From assembly GCF_000016665.1 (NCBI RefSeq), contig NC_009523.1:5207501-5271500 (forward strand): a stretch of DNA of 64,000 nucleotides, written 5' to 3'. This document shows, piece after piece, positions 27,483-34,539 of the stretch (its first letter is position 1; each line of letters starts with the position of its first letter). The notes below the pieces were generated by a model. It saw nothing but the letters and a program-made list of their open reading frames with translations, searched no databases and was not told the DNA's origin. This DNA is from Roseiflexus sp. RS-1 (GTDB taxonomy: Bacteria > Chloroflexota > Chloroflexia > Chloroflexales > Roseiflexaceae). A program made the translations under genes and the position numbers.

Positions 27483-28307
27483 ATGATGATCATCGATGTG
27501 CTCAATATCGTTGCACCGGTTGCACTGGCGGTTTTTCTGATCGGCGTTGGCGTGCGCATGGGGCGCTTCGCGCTGGCGCTGGTGACGCGGCGTCGGTTTC
27601 GCGGCGTGACGCCGACATTCGAGCGTGCGCCACGCCGCCTGGGGTTCTTCGAGGCGCTCCACGCCGTGCTGTTCGGACCGTACCGTCATTTTTACAGGCG
27701 CGCCAACCCAACCTGGGGACGCGGCTATCTCTTCTACCACGTCGCTATCATTACCGAAGTGATCGGCTACACGCTCTCAGCGATCATCGTATTCGCGCAC
27801 ATCCTGTTCGGGCGACCGGTGCCGGATGTGGCGCATCACCTGGAGGGGAGTTTCAACTACACGCCGGCAAATCTGTTGGCGATCATCTTCGGCAATGGTG
27901 AGCCGCTTCAGGCGCACTTTCTCTTCGGCGACTTTGCTCCGTATTTCGTGGGCATCACCTGGATCGCCGTCGGATTTGCGGTTGTCGGCAACCTGCACCT
28001 GATGATCACCCTGCTGCGAAAGCGGAGCGGCGCGGTCGTAGCCGATATCGACCCGCCAGCGCACGGTTTGCGCACACCAGGACGCCTTCCGTGGGATAGG
28101 GTGCTGGTGCGCACAATCATTTTCTGCATCATCTGGACGGAACTGTTTGCGCGTCTGCACCTGTTTCCCGGCGTCGTCTACGTTCACGCACTGCTGGGGA
28201 TGACCCTCTTCACGCTGCTGCCGTTTACCTACCTGTTCCACATGGTCTACAATTTTCTTGCTGTCTACTATGCTGTGCAGCGACGTATGGCGCGCACGAT
28301 CGCCTGA
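27483..28307 (+). CDS. DsrM/HdrE/NarI-like membrane cytochrome b subunit
   Basis: 274 residues with five to six predicted membrane helices (about 5-25, 80-105, 140-165, 195-215 and 230-260). Histidines lie in helices (FYHVAIITEVIGY, GNLHLMITLL, YVHALLGMTLF, YLFHMVYNF), as expected for haem b ligands of the NarI/DsrM family. It starts after GGGAGGTG, 30 bp behind the HdrD-like gene, and is probably its quinone-reactive anchor. The operon ends with a hairpin at 28348-28372. Confidence 0.87.
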   Translation: MMIIDVLNIVAPVALAVFLIGVGVRMGRFALALVTRRRFRGVTPTFERAPRRLGFFEALHAVLFGPYRHFYRRANPTWGRGYLFYHVAIITEVIGYTLSAIIVFAHILFGRPVPDVAHHLEGSFNYTPANLLAIIFGNGEPLQAHFLFGDFAPYFVGITWIAVGFAVVGNLHLMITLLRKRSGAVVADIDPPAHGLRTPGRLPWDRVLVRTIIFCIIWTELFARLHLFPGVVYVHALLGMTLFTLLPFTYLFHMVYNFLAVYYAVQRRMARTIA

Positions 28308-28347
28308 ATATTGGAGCGGCATGTCGGGACTCTGGAATGGACAACCT

Positions 28348-28372
28348 CCCTTCTCCCGGCGTGGGAGAAGGG
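28348..28372. terminator. hairpin of the CCCTTCTCCC family
   Basis: A perfect 10-bp stem (28348-28357 with 28363-28372) over GGCGT, 40 bp after the membrane-subunit stop, followed by GGTTGGGAAAATGAG as in the other family members. Probably a terminator; there is no T-run. Confidence 0.65.
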
Positions 28373-28462
28373 GGTTGGGAAAATGAGAAAAGCAAGCGTC
28401 ATGCAGACAACCCACGCTGCATTCATGTGCAAAAAGCGTTATAATCTGGTTACAGCATTGAT

Positions 28463-28491
28463 TTGCATCTCTGAAAAGAAGCGTGTATAGT
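28463..28491 (+). promoter_or_regulatory. possible promoter of the phosphorylase gene
   Basis: TTGCAT (28463-28468), a 17-base spacer and TATAGT (28486-28491), about 100 bp before the gene. A second -10-like TATAAT lies at 28440-28445. The -35 is weak. Confidence 0.4.
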
Positions 28492-28588
28492 ACGCATAGC
28501 GCGCTGTGGCGCTATTCTCCGCCTGTACCCTTACCCATCTCCATGACGACGATGGTCACCGGCGATGGCTGAAGCAGAGGAGGCGTCC

Positions 28589-30724
28589 TTGAACATCAGA
28601 AGCGCCGATTTACTCTTTACACCGATTCCTGAGCGGATCGCCCGTCTCCGCGATCTGGCGTACAACCTGTGGTGGACCTGGCATCCAGAAGCCCAGGATC
28701 TCTACCGTCATATCGACGCTGATCTGTGGGAAGAGGACTACCACAATCCGGTCGACTTTTTGCGCGACGTGCGGCAGCGCAAACTGGAGGAAGCGGCAGC
28801 CAACCCGGAATATCTGGCTGAATACGACCGGGTCATGGCCGCGTTCGACCGGTACATGGCTGCTGAAGACACCTGGTATCGGCGCACGTTTGGCAACGCC
28901 AACGACGTGACGATTGCCTACTTCTCGGCAGAATTCGGTCTGCACGAGTCGCTGCCGATCTATTCGGGCGGTCTTGGCGTGCTGGCGGGTGACCACGTGA
29001 AAGAGGCGAGCGATCTGGGCTTGCCGTTTGTTGCGGTCGGCTTCATCTACCCGCAGGGGTATTTCCGGCAGCGTCTGGACCAGAGCGGCTGGCAGGAGGC
29101 GATCTATTCCAAGTTGAACTTCGCCGACATCGCAGCCACGCAGGCGTTGACTGCCGACGGGCGTGAGGTGGTCGTCGAGGTCGATCTGCCGGGTCGCACC
29201 ATCTACGCCAAGGTCTACCGCATTCAGGTGGGCCGGGTATCGCTGTTCCTGATGGATACGGACATTCATCCAAACAGTCCGCAGGATCGCGAGTTATCGG
29301 CGCGGTTGTACGGCGGCGACCAGGAGATGCGGATTGCGCAGGAGATCGTGCTGGGCATCGGCGGTGTGCGGGCGCTGCGTCAACTCGGCATTCACCCGAC
29401 GGTCTGGCATATGAACGAGGGGCATTCTGCGTTCCTGGTGCTCGAACTGGTGCGTGAGAAGGTTGCTCAGGGCATGCCGTTCGATGAAGCATGGCGCGAG
29501 GTGCGCGCGCAATCGGTCTTTACCACGCACACGCCGGTTCCCGCCGGCAACGACGCTTTCCCGCTCCACCTGATGGAGAAGTATTTCAACCATTTCTGGC
29601 CCCATCTCGGATTGACCCGCGAACAATTCTTCGACCTGGCGCTGCAACAGCAGAGTTGGGGACCGACCTTCGCCATGACGGTGCTGGCGCTGAAGGGGTC
29701 GCACGCGCACAATGGTGTCAGCAAACTGCACGGTCACGTGGCGCGTGGCATGTGGCACTGGCTCTACCCGAACGTGCCGCAGGACGAAGTGCCGATCACG
29801 TCGGTGACGAACGGTATTCACAGCAGCACATGGCTGGCGCCGGCCATGCGTCGCCTGTATGATGAAGTGCTTGGTCCTGATTGGGAAGAGGACCTTGACA
29901 ATGTTGCGCTCTGGGCGAAGGTGCGAGACATTCCCGACGAGCGGTTGTGGGAAGTGCGTCAGGCGCTCAAAGGTGATCTCGTGGCAATTGCGCGCGAGCG
30001 CGTTCGTCAGCGTCATTTGCGCCTGGGATCGCCACCGCAGGTCTGGCCCGTGCTTGAACCGGAGATTTTCACAATCGGCTTTGCACGCCGGTTCGCCACG
30101 TACAAGCGCGCAACGCTGCTGTTCCGCGAACCCGAACGGCTCAAGGCGCTGCTCAACCGTCGTGACCGTCCGGTGCAGATCATTTTTGCCGGTAAAGCCC
30201 ATCCGGCTGACGATCCGGGAAAATTGTTCATCCAGCAGGTTTACCAGATGTCGCAGCAACCGGGGTTCCTTGGGCGCATCCTGTTCCTCGAAGAGTACGA
30301 CATGGCGCTGGCGCGCGCACTGGTGCAGGGGGTTGATGTCTGGCTCAATACGCCGCGTCGTCCCTACGAAGCAAGCGGCACCAGCGGTCAGAAAGCGGCG
30401 CTGAACGGCGTTGTCAATGTCAGCGTCCTCGATGGCTGGTGGCCCGAAGCGTATAACGGCGCTAACGGCTGGGCTGTCGGCGAAGCGCGCGAGTACAGCA
30501 GTCAAGACGAGCAGGACTGGAACGACGCACAGCATCTGTACCGCATCCTGGAGCAGGAAGTGATCCCAACCTACTACGACCGCGGTTCCGACGGGATTCC
30601 ACACCGCTGGCTGGCGATCAGCAAAGAGTCCATCGCCACCATCGCACCGGTGTTCAGCACCCGCCGTATGGTCAAGGAGTATGTGACCCGGTTGTACCTG
30701 CCGGTGGCGGAAATGCAGGCATAG
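28589..30724 (+). CDS. glgP: alpha-glucan (glycogen/maltodextrin) phosphorylase
   Basis: Releases glucose-1-phosphate from glycogen-like glucan. About 711 residues of the shorter GT35 type with the DUF3417-like N terminus (ERIARLRDLAYNLWWTWHPEA). Landmarks are YFSAEFGLHESLPIYSGGLG, WHMNEGHSAF, FTTHTPVPAGND, VTNGIHSSTW, RFATYKRATLL and the PLP-lysine region GTSGQKAALNG. I prefer the TTG at 28589 because GAGGAGGC lies just before it and the protein then begins where homologues do; an in-frame ATG at 28565 would add eight residues. Confidence 0.95.
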   Translation: MNIRSADLLFTPIPERIARLRDLAYNLWWTWHPEAQDLYRHIDADLWEEDYHNPVDFLRDVRQRKLEEAAANPEYLAEYDRVMAAFDRYMAAEDTWYRRTFGNANDVTIAYFSAEFGLHESLPIYSGGLGVLAGDHVKEASDLGLPFVAVGFIYPQGYFRQRLDQSGWQEAIYSKLNFADIAATQALTADGREVVVEVDLPGRTIYAKVYRIQVGRVSLFLMDTDIHPNSPQDRELSARLYGGDQEMRIAQEIVLGIGGVRALRQLGIHPTVWHMNEGHSAFLVLELVREKVAQGMPFDEAWREVRAQSVFTTHTPVPAGNDAFPLHLMEKYFNHFWPHLGLTREQFFDLALQQQSWGPTFAMTVLALKGSHAHNGVSKLHGHVARGMWHWLYPNVPQDEVPITSVTNGIHSSTWLAPAMRRLYDEVLGPDWEEDLDNVALWAKVRDIPDERLWEVRQALKGDLVAIARERVRQRHLRLGSPPQVWPVLEPEIFTIGFARRFATYKRATLLFREPERLKALLNRRDRPVQIIFAGKAHPADDPGKLFIQQVYQMSQQPGFLGRILFLEEYDMALARALVQGVDVWLNTPRRPYEASGTSGQKAALNGVVNVSVLDGWWPEAYNGANGWAVGEAREYSSQDEQDWNDAQHLYRILEQEVIPTYYDRGSDGIPHRWLAISKESIATIAPVFSTRRMVKEYVTRLYLPVAEMQA

Positions 30725-30771
30725 TTGTTCACTGCCAGCAGGGGAATGTGCAGAGAAGATCTATGAAAAAT

Positions 30772-30810
30772 CGGGGGTAGAGACGTGGCAACGATCCACG
30801 TTCACCCCCG
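30772..30810. terminator. imperfect hairpin between convergent genes
   Basis: CGGGGGT...GACGTGG pairs with CCACGTT...ACCCCCG across a 7-base loop, between the phosphorylase and pspA-like stops. The two paired blocks are separated by a small internal loop. Confidence 0.55.
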
Positions 30811-30833
30811 ATTGCTTCAGGATCAGAAACCGC

Positions 30834-31496
30834 TCAACCCTGACCCAACCGTCGCTTCAACTCCTCAAATTCCGCGTCCACAGCAGTGTCGCGCTCCAGA
30901 TTGCGGAACTTGTTCTCCAGCGTATCCCCTTCGAGTTTCGTCATCGCCTCAGCCCGATCGAGGCGCTCATCGACGCGGCTCTCCAGTTGATCCAGTTTAT
31001 CCATCGCCGAGATACGCGTCGCCTGACGCACGGTGCGCTGAATGGCTTCGTGGGTCTGCGCACGGTTCTTCTTCGCAATGATCATATCGCGCTTGGCCTG
31101 CACTTCGGCGATGCGTGTCTGCAACTGCACCAGCGCCTGCTCCAGTTGTTCGACCTGCTTTTCCTGCGCATCCGACTGATCGCGGTACTGCTCGTAGAGT
31201 TTGCTGGCCTGCACTTTGCGCGCCAAAGCGGCTTTTGCCAGCGCTTCATCACCGGCGCGCAGCGCTGCCTCTGCTTTGCGGTCCCAACTTTCCGTCTCTG
31301 CCAGATATTGCGCCTCCATACGGTTCAGCCGCGCCAGGTCCGCCATTGCCGCCGCAACGCTGGTTTTCACCTCATATTCCTGGTTGGCCAGCTGGCGCAG
31401 ATACTCATTCGCCATTTTCTCCGGGTCCTCCGCATTGTCGAGCAGGGCGTTGATGTTGGCGCTCAGAATGTCTCGGATGCGAACGAAGATCGACAT
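30834..31496 (-). CDS. pspA: PspA/IM30/Vipp1-family membrane-stress protein
   Basis: 220 residues, almost entirely coiled-coil, beginning MSIFVRIRDILSANINALLD with the amphipathic N-terminal helix used for membrane binding. The long helical hairpin (about 30-190) has the family's EKMANEYLRQL and AQKR-like pattern. The start at 31496 follows GGGAGG on the minus strand. It probably assembles on the cytoplasmic face under membrane stress. PspF, PspB or PspC genes are not nearby. A frame open further upstream in the track of the same strand is not part of the gene. Confidence 0.9.
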   Translation of the reverse strand: MSIFVRIRDILSANINALLDNAEDPEKMANEYLRQLANQEYEVKTSVAAAMADLARLNRMEAQYLAETESWDRKAEAALRAGDEALAKAALARKVQASKLYEQYRDQSDAQEKQVEQLEQALVQLQTRIAEVQAKRDMIIAKKNRAQTHEAIQRTVRQATRISAMDKLDQLESRVDERLDRAEAMTKLEGDTLENKFRNLERDTAVDAEFEELKRRLGQG

Positions 31497-31631
31497 GTCT
31501 CCAACCTCCCTTGAACTTGTACGTTTTTGTTTTTCCTGAACAGGCGCGATGCTGCTGTCCAGCGGAGAGCGGACGTATCGCCTGTTCATTCTAGCACAGC
31601 AGATCGGTGCTGTACACCCTGTATGTACGTT

Positions 31632-31660
31632 ATTGTCGGGGTAATGTTGCACGGATATAA
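31632..31660 (+). promoter_or_regulatory. sigma-70-type promoter for the ComEC-like gene
   Basis: TTGTCG (31632-31637), a 17-base spacer and a perfect TATAAT (31655-31660), 47 bp upstream of the ATG at 31708. Confidence 0.6.
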
Positions 31661-31707
31661 TCATTACCGGCAGGCAGCCTGCGACCTGCGCGCCTACGGA
31701 GGGTCGT

Positions 31708-32523
31708 ATGGCTGCATCGTCTGCCGAACCATCGCTGTTGCGTCGTTTCGCTCCGCGCATCGGGTTGATGCTTGCCGCGCTTCTGACGCTTGCCTGGATA
31801 CAGCGTCCTGATGCCCGGCTCCACGTCTTCTTTCCTGCGTTGCGCGGCGATGCCGCGCTGGTGCAGACCCCAAACGGCTTGTATCTGCTGATCGACGGCG
31901 GCAACGACCCGGACGCGCTGGTGACGGCGCTGGGGCGTCGCATGCCGTTCTGGCGGCGCGACCTGGCGCTGGTGATCCTCACATCACCGGGAGATGCGGG
32001 GCAGGTCGCCGCACTGGAGCGTTACCGTGCGCATCGGGCGCTGGCGCTGCCCTCCAGCGCACCAAATGCGACGCGCGACACCTGGCGACGTTTGCTGGCG
32101 CGGGACGCAACGCCGGTGCGCGCACTTCGCGTCGGGCAGCGCCTGGAGATCGACGGAGTAACGATTCAGACGCTGGACTGCGACGATGCCGGGGCGTTAA
32201 TTCGCCTGGATTATGGCGCCACCAGCGTTGTTTTCGCGCACAATGTCACCCCCGCTATGCTCGAACATCGCTTTACCCGTCGCGCCTCGCTCCTGGTCTA
32301 CCCCTGGCAGTACGACCCGCATACTCCGCTGGTGGAGTCCCTCCATCCGACGGCAATCATCTTCAGCGACGGGCGCCAGTCCCGGCATCCGCCGCAGCAG
32401 ACCTACCACGAACGTGCAGTTGGCGGCGCACGCCTGTACCACGAACGGGTGGACGGCGACATCGAGTGGGTGAGTGACGGACGGCGCGCCCATATCATCA
32501 TATCGGAACGCGCCGGGCAATAG
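31708..32523 (+). CDS. ComEC/Rec2-like metallo-beta-lactamase-fold protein, metal site lost
   Basis: 271 residues. An N-terminal membrane helix (about 12-30) anchors a domain like the C-terminal beta-lactamase-like domain of ComEC: ALVQTPNGLYLLIDGGND, LALVILTSPGDAGQVAAL and a later FSDGRQSRHPP. The zinc-binding signature HxHxDH is replaced by SPGDAG, and the later HHG-type motif is missing, so a hydrolase function is doubtful. ComEC's channel region is absent. It could bind DNA or be a decayed paralogue. The GGAGGG site supports the start. Confidence 0.72.
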   Translation: MAASSAEPSLLRRFAPRIGLMLAALLTLAWIQRPDARLHVFFPALRGDAALVQTPNGLYLLIDGGNDPDALVTALGRRMPFWRRDLALVILTSPGDAGQVAALERYRAHRALALPSSAPNATRDTWRRLLARDATPVRALRVGQRLEIDGVTIQTLDCDDAGALIRLDYGATSVVFAHNVTPAMLEHRFTRRASLLVYPWQYDPHTPLVESLHPTAIIFSDGRQSRHPPQQTYHERAVGGARLYHERVDGDIEWVSDGRRAHIIISERAGQ

Positions 32524-32580
32524 ATACGTTTTGCGACCGCGCAGAAGCGGTAGTATACTCTCACTATCCAGAGATTACTA

Positions 32581-32589
32581 TGGTATAAT
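32581..32589 (+). promoter_or_regulatory. extended -10 promoter for the methyltransferase gene
   Basis: TGGTATAAT (32581-32589) is a perfect extended -10 element, 37 bp upstream of the methyltransferase ATG. No good -35 is present. Confidence 0.55.
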
Positions 32590-32625
32590 CGGAACATCAG
32601 TTCGCAATTTTGTTGGAGGCTATCG

Positions 32626-33678
32626 ATGAACCGTCACCATCCACCTATCCCTGTTGAAATCGAACGGCTTCCCAAACATTTACAACCGACATTTCTCAAA
32701 CTCTATAGCGCAGATCATCCAGAAAATGGCGGCATGTATTTCCTTGAGCCAGACAACATCTACTGTGGCGATGCCCGCCAACTTTTGCCCCAAATAGAGC
32801 CGAACAGCATTGCCTTGAGTGTATGGTCGCCGCCATACTTCGTCGGGAAAGAGTATGAAGAGCATCTTTCCTTCGATGAGTGGAAAGATCTTCTTCGTAC
32901 TGTGATACATTTACACTTTCCAATTATCAAGCCCGGTGGTTTTCTGGTCATCAACATTGCAGATATACTGGTGTTTAAGGATCCCCACATGCCTCGCATC
33001 CAGGCAGAGGCAGTCAACAGGAAGCGATCTCCCGTTACCAGGGAAGATATTCTGCGAGCAATTGAACAACACCCTGACTTTAATCGTTATCAGCTCGCAG
33101 AACTTTTAGGTTGCAGCGAGCAGACAATAGACAGACGACTCAACGGCAACAATATCCGCGGCGGTAAATATGACATCCAAACCCGGGTCAAGATCGTGGG
33201 GGGTCTTGTTGAAGAATGGGCGCTGGATGCAGGCTTTTTCACTTACGACCGGCGGATATGGGTCAAGGATGCCGCATGGGAAAACTCTCGCTGGGCAAGT
33301 CTTTCCTATCGCTCTGTTGACGAGTTTGAATATATTTTCTTTTTCTGGAAACCTGGTGTTACTAAGTTTGACCGGAGAAGATTATCTTCTGATGAATGGC
33401 GAGATTGGGGATCGAGAGGAGTATGGCGCATTCCCTCGGTCCGGTCAAACGATGATCACGAGGCAAAATTTCCGGTCGAATTGCCTTCCAGAGCCATCAA
33501 ACTTCTTACCGATCCGGGTGATATTGTGCTGGATTGTTTTATTGGAAGCGGTACAACAGCAATAGCAGCGATCCGTGCTGGTCGTCGGTATATAGGCATC
33601 GATATTCTCCAGAAGTATGTTGATCTGGCAAGAAATAATATCAGGAGGGAGTTACAGCAAATTAGTATGGAGATATAA
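32626..33678 (+). CDS. DNA methyltransferase, probably N4-cytosine (SfiI-like system)
   Basis: 350 residues. The catalytic motif SPPY (about residues 68-71, WSPPYFVGKEY) comes before the AdoMet-binding motif, VLDCFIGSGTTAIAA (about 300-315), so the order is that of the beta group; SPPY is typical of N4-cytosine enzymes. Between them is a helix-turn-helix-like segment (about 133-165, YQLAELLGCSEQTIDRRL). It starts after TTGGAGG. The endonuclease gene follows after 2 bp. The pair is visibly AT-richer than its neighbours, which suggests horizontal transfer. It should protect the host sites, presumably GGCC(N5)GGCC if the SfiI relation holds. Confidence 0.88.
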   Translation: MNRHHPPIPVEIERLPKHLQPTFLKLYSADHPENGGMYFLEPDNIYCGDARQLLPQIEPNSIALSVWSPPYFVGKEYEEHLSFDEWKDLLRTVIHLHFPIIKPGGFLVINIADILVFKDPHMPRIQAEAVNRKRSPVTREDILRAIEQHPDFNRYQLAELLGCSEQTIDRRLNGNNIRGGKYDIQTRVKIVGGLVEEWALDAGFFTYDRRIWVKDAAWENSRWASLSYRSVDEFEYIFFFWKPGVTKFDRRRLSSDEWRDWGSRGVWRIPSVRSNDDHEAKFPVELPSRAIKLLTDPGDIVLDCFIGSGTTAIAAIRAGRRYIGIDILQKYVDLARNNIRRELQQISMEI

Positions 33679-33680
33679 TT

Positions 33681-34391
33681 ATGTTTTTGGATGAGAAATA
33701 TCTGAAAGAAAACCCGGAAAAGGTAGAAGAGATTGAAAAATCAACCTTAAGGATGGTAGTTCAGGCCATTTACGACTATCGATCCAAAGCTCAAGAGATA
33801 TTCGAGAAGGAGGTTGACCTTGTATCTGATATTGGCGAAGACATAACCAGAGAAGCTCTAGAGCGTCTGGGTATGCACAGAATCGACCAAAGACTGTTCG
33901 GAAAAATCGACTATAAGTGTGCTTGTTATTTGTTTCATCCAGACTACGCGGTAAGGCAGGCTCTTTTTGTTGACTCAAAAGCAGAGGAAGGCGGTTCACA
34001 AACTGCGACTCTGCAAATGTCTCAAATTTCGATGCGAGTCAGGCAAAAACGTTCCGGCAAATCCATTGATATTTCAGGAGAAATAGAGCCGCTAATAAAA
34101 ATAAATGATAATCATTATCTGACAACGACCATATTCGTTAAGTACAATTATAGGGTCGTTCAGTCAAGGAAAGAGTTAACTAGCATCCTCGTTACGGCTG
34201 TTCCTAATGGAATTTTACAGGATACATATAATCCTGATGATAACGATACTATCTGGCTTGCCGGGCGGGATGCCCCCACACGAAAGGAGAAGTTCAGAGT
34301 TCGTTTGAGTTTCGATCGTCTCAAAAAAAAGGCTGCGTGGCGCGTTCAGGTTATTCCAATGCCTCCTGATGACTTTCATTGGAACGCATAG
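33681..34391 (+). CDS. SfiI-like type II restriction endonuclease, short C terminus
   Basis: 236 residues. From memory of R.SfiI (about 269 residues) several blocks match: IEKSTLRMVVQAI, GKIDYK, ALFVDSKAE, TTTIFVKYNYR, YNPDDNDT and VRLSFDRLKKKAAWR. D77 and D98-x-K100 correspond to the D79 and D100-x-K102 active-site residues reported for SfiI. The enzyme would cut GGCC(N5)GGCC as a tetramer. It lacks about 30 C-terminal residues present in SfiI and stops 9 bp before a heptamer repeat array. Whether it is still active is uncertain. It overlaps no other gene and follows its methyltransferase by 2 bp. Confidence 0.82.
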   Translation: MFLDEKYLKENPEKVEEIEKSTLRMVVQAIYDYRSKAQEIFEKEVDLVSDIGEDITREALERLGMHRIDQRLFGKIDYKCACYLFHPDYAVRQALFVDSKAEEGGSQTATLQMSQISMRVRQKRSGKSIDISGEIEPLIKINDNHYLTTTIFVKYNYRVVQSRKELTSILVTAVPNGILQDTYNPDDNDTIWLAGRDAPTRKEKFRVRLSFDRLKKKAAWRVQVIPMPPDDFHWNA

Positions 34392-34399
34392 TAAACCCT

Positions 34400-34532
34400 G
34401 GTTCCCAGTTCCCGGTTCCCGGTTCTCAGTTCTCAGTTCTTGGTTCCTGGTTCTCAGTTCCCGGTTCTCGGTTCTCAGTTCTCAGTTCTCAGTTCTCAGT
34501 TCTTGGTTCTCGGTTCTTGGTTCTCAGTTCTC
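34400..34532. repeat. heptamer array, GGTTCTC/AGTTCTC/GGTTCCC dialect, 19 units
   Basis: Nineteen uninterrupted 7-bp units, 133 bp. This is the reverse complement dialect of 19758-19890. It lies between the endonuclease stop (34391) and the transporter ATG (34540), leaving almost no other sequence in the gap. No ribosome site is visible within it. Confidence 0.95.
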
Positions 34533-34539
34533 ACACCTC

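Noticed and set aside
34369-34539. 57-residue N-terminal extension of the SulP transporter
   Set aside because: It overlaps the endonuclease gene end and is otherwise array-encoded. The membrane domain begins after the ATG at 34540.
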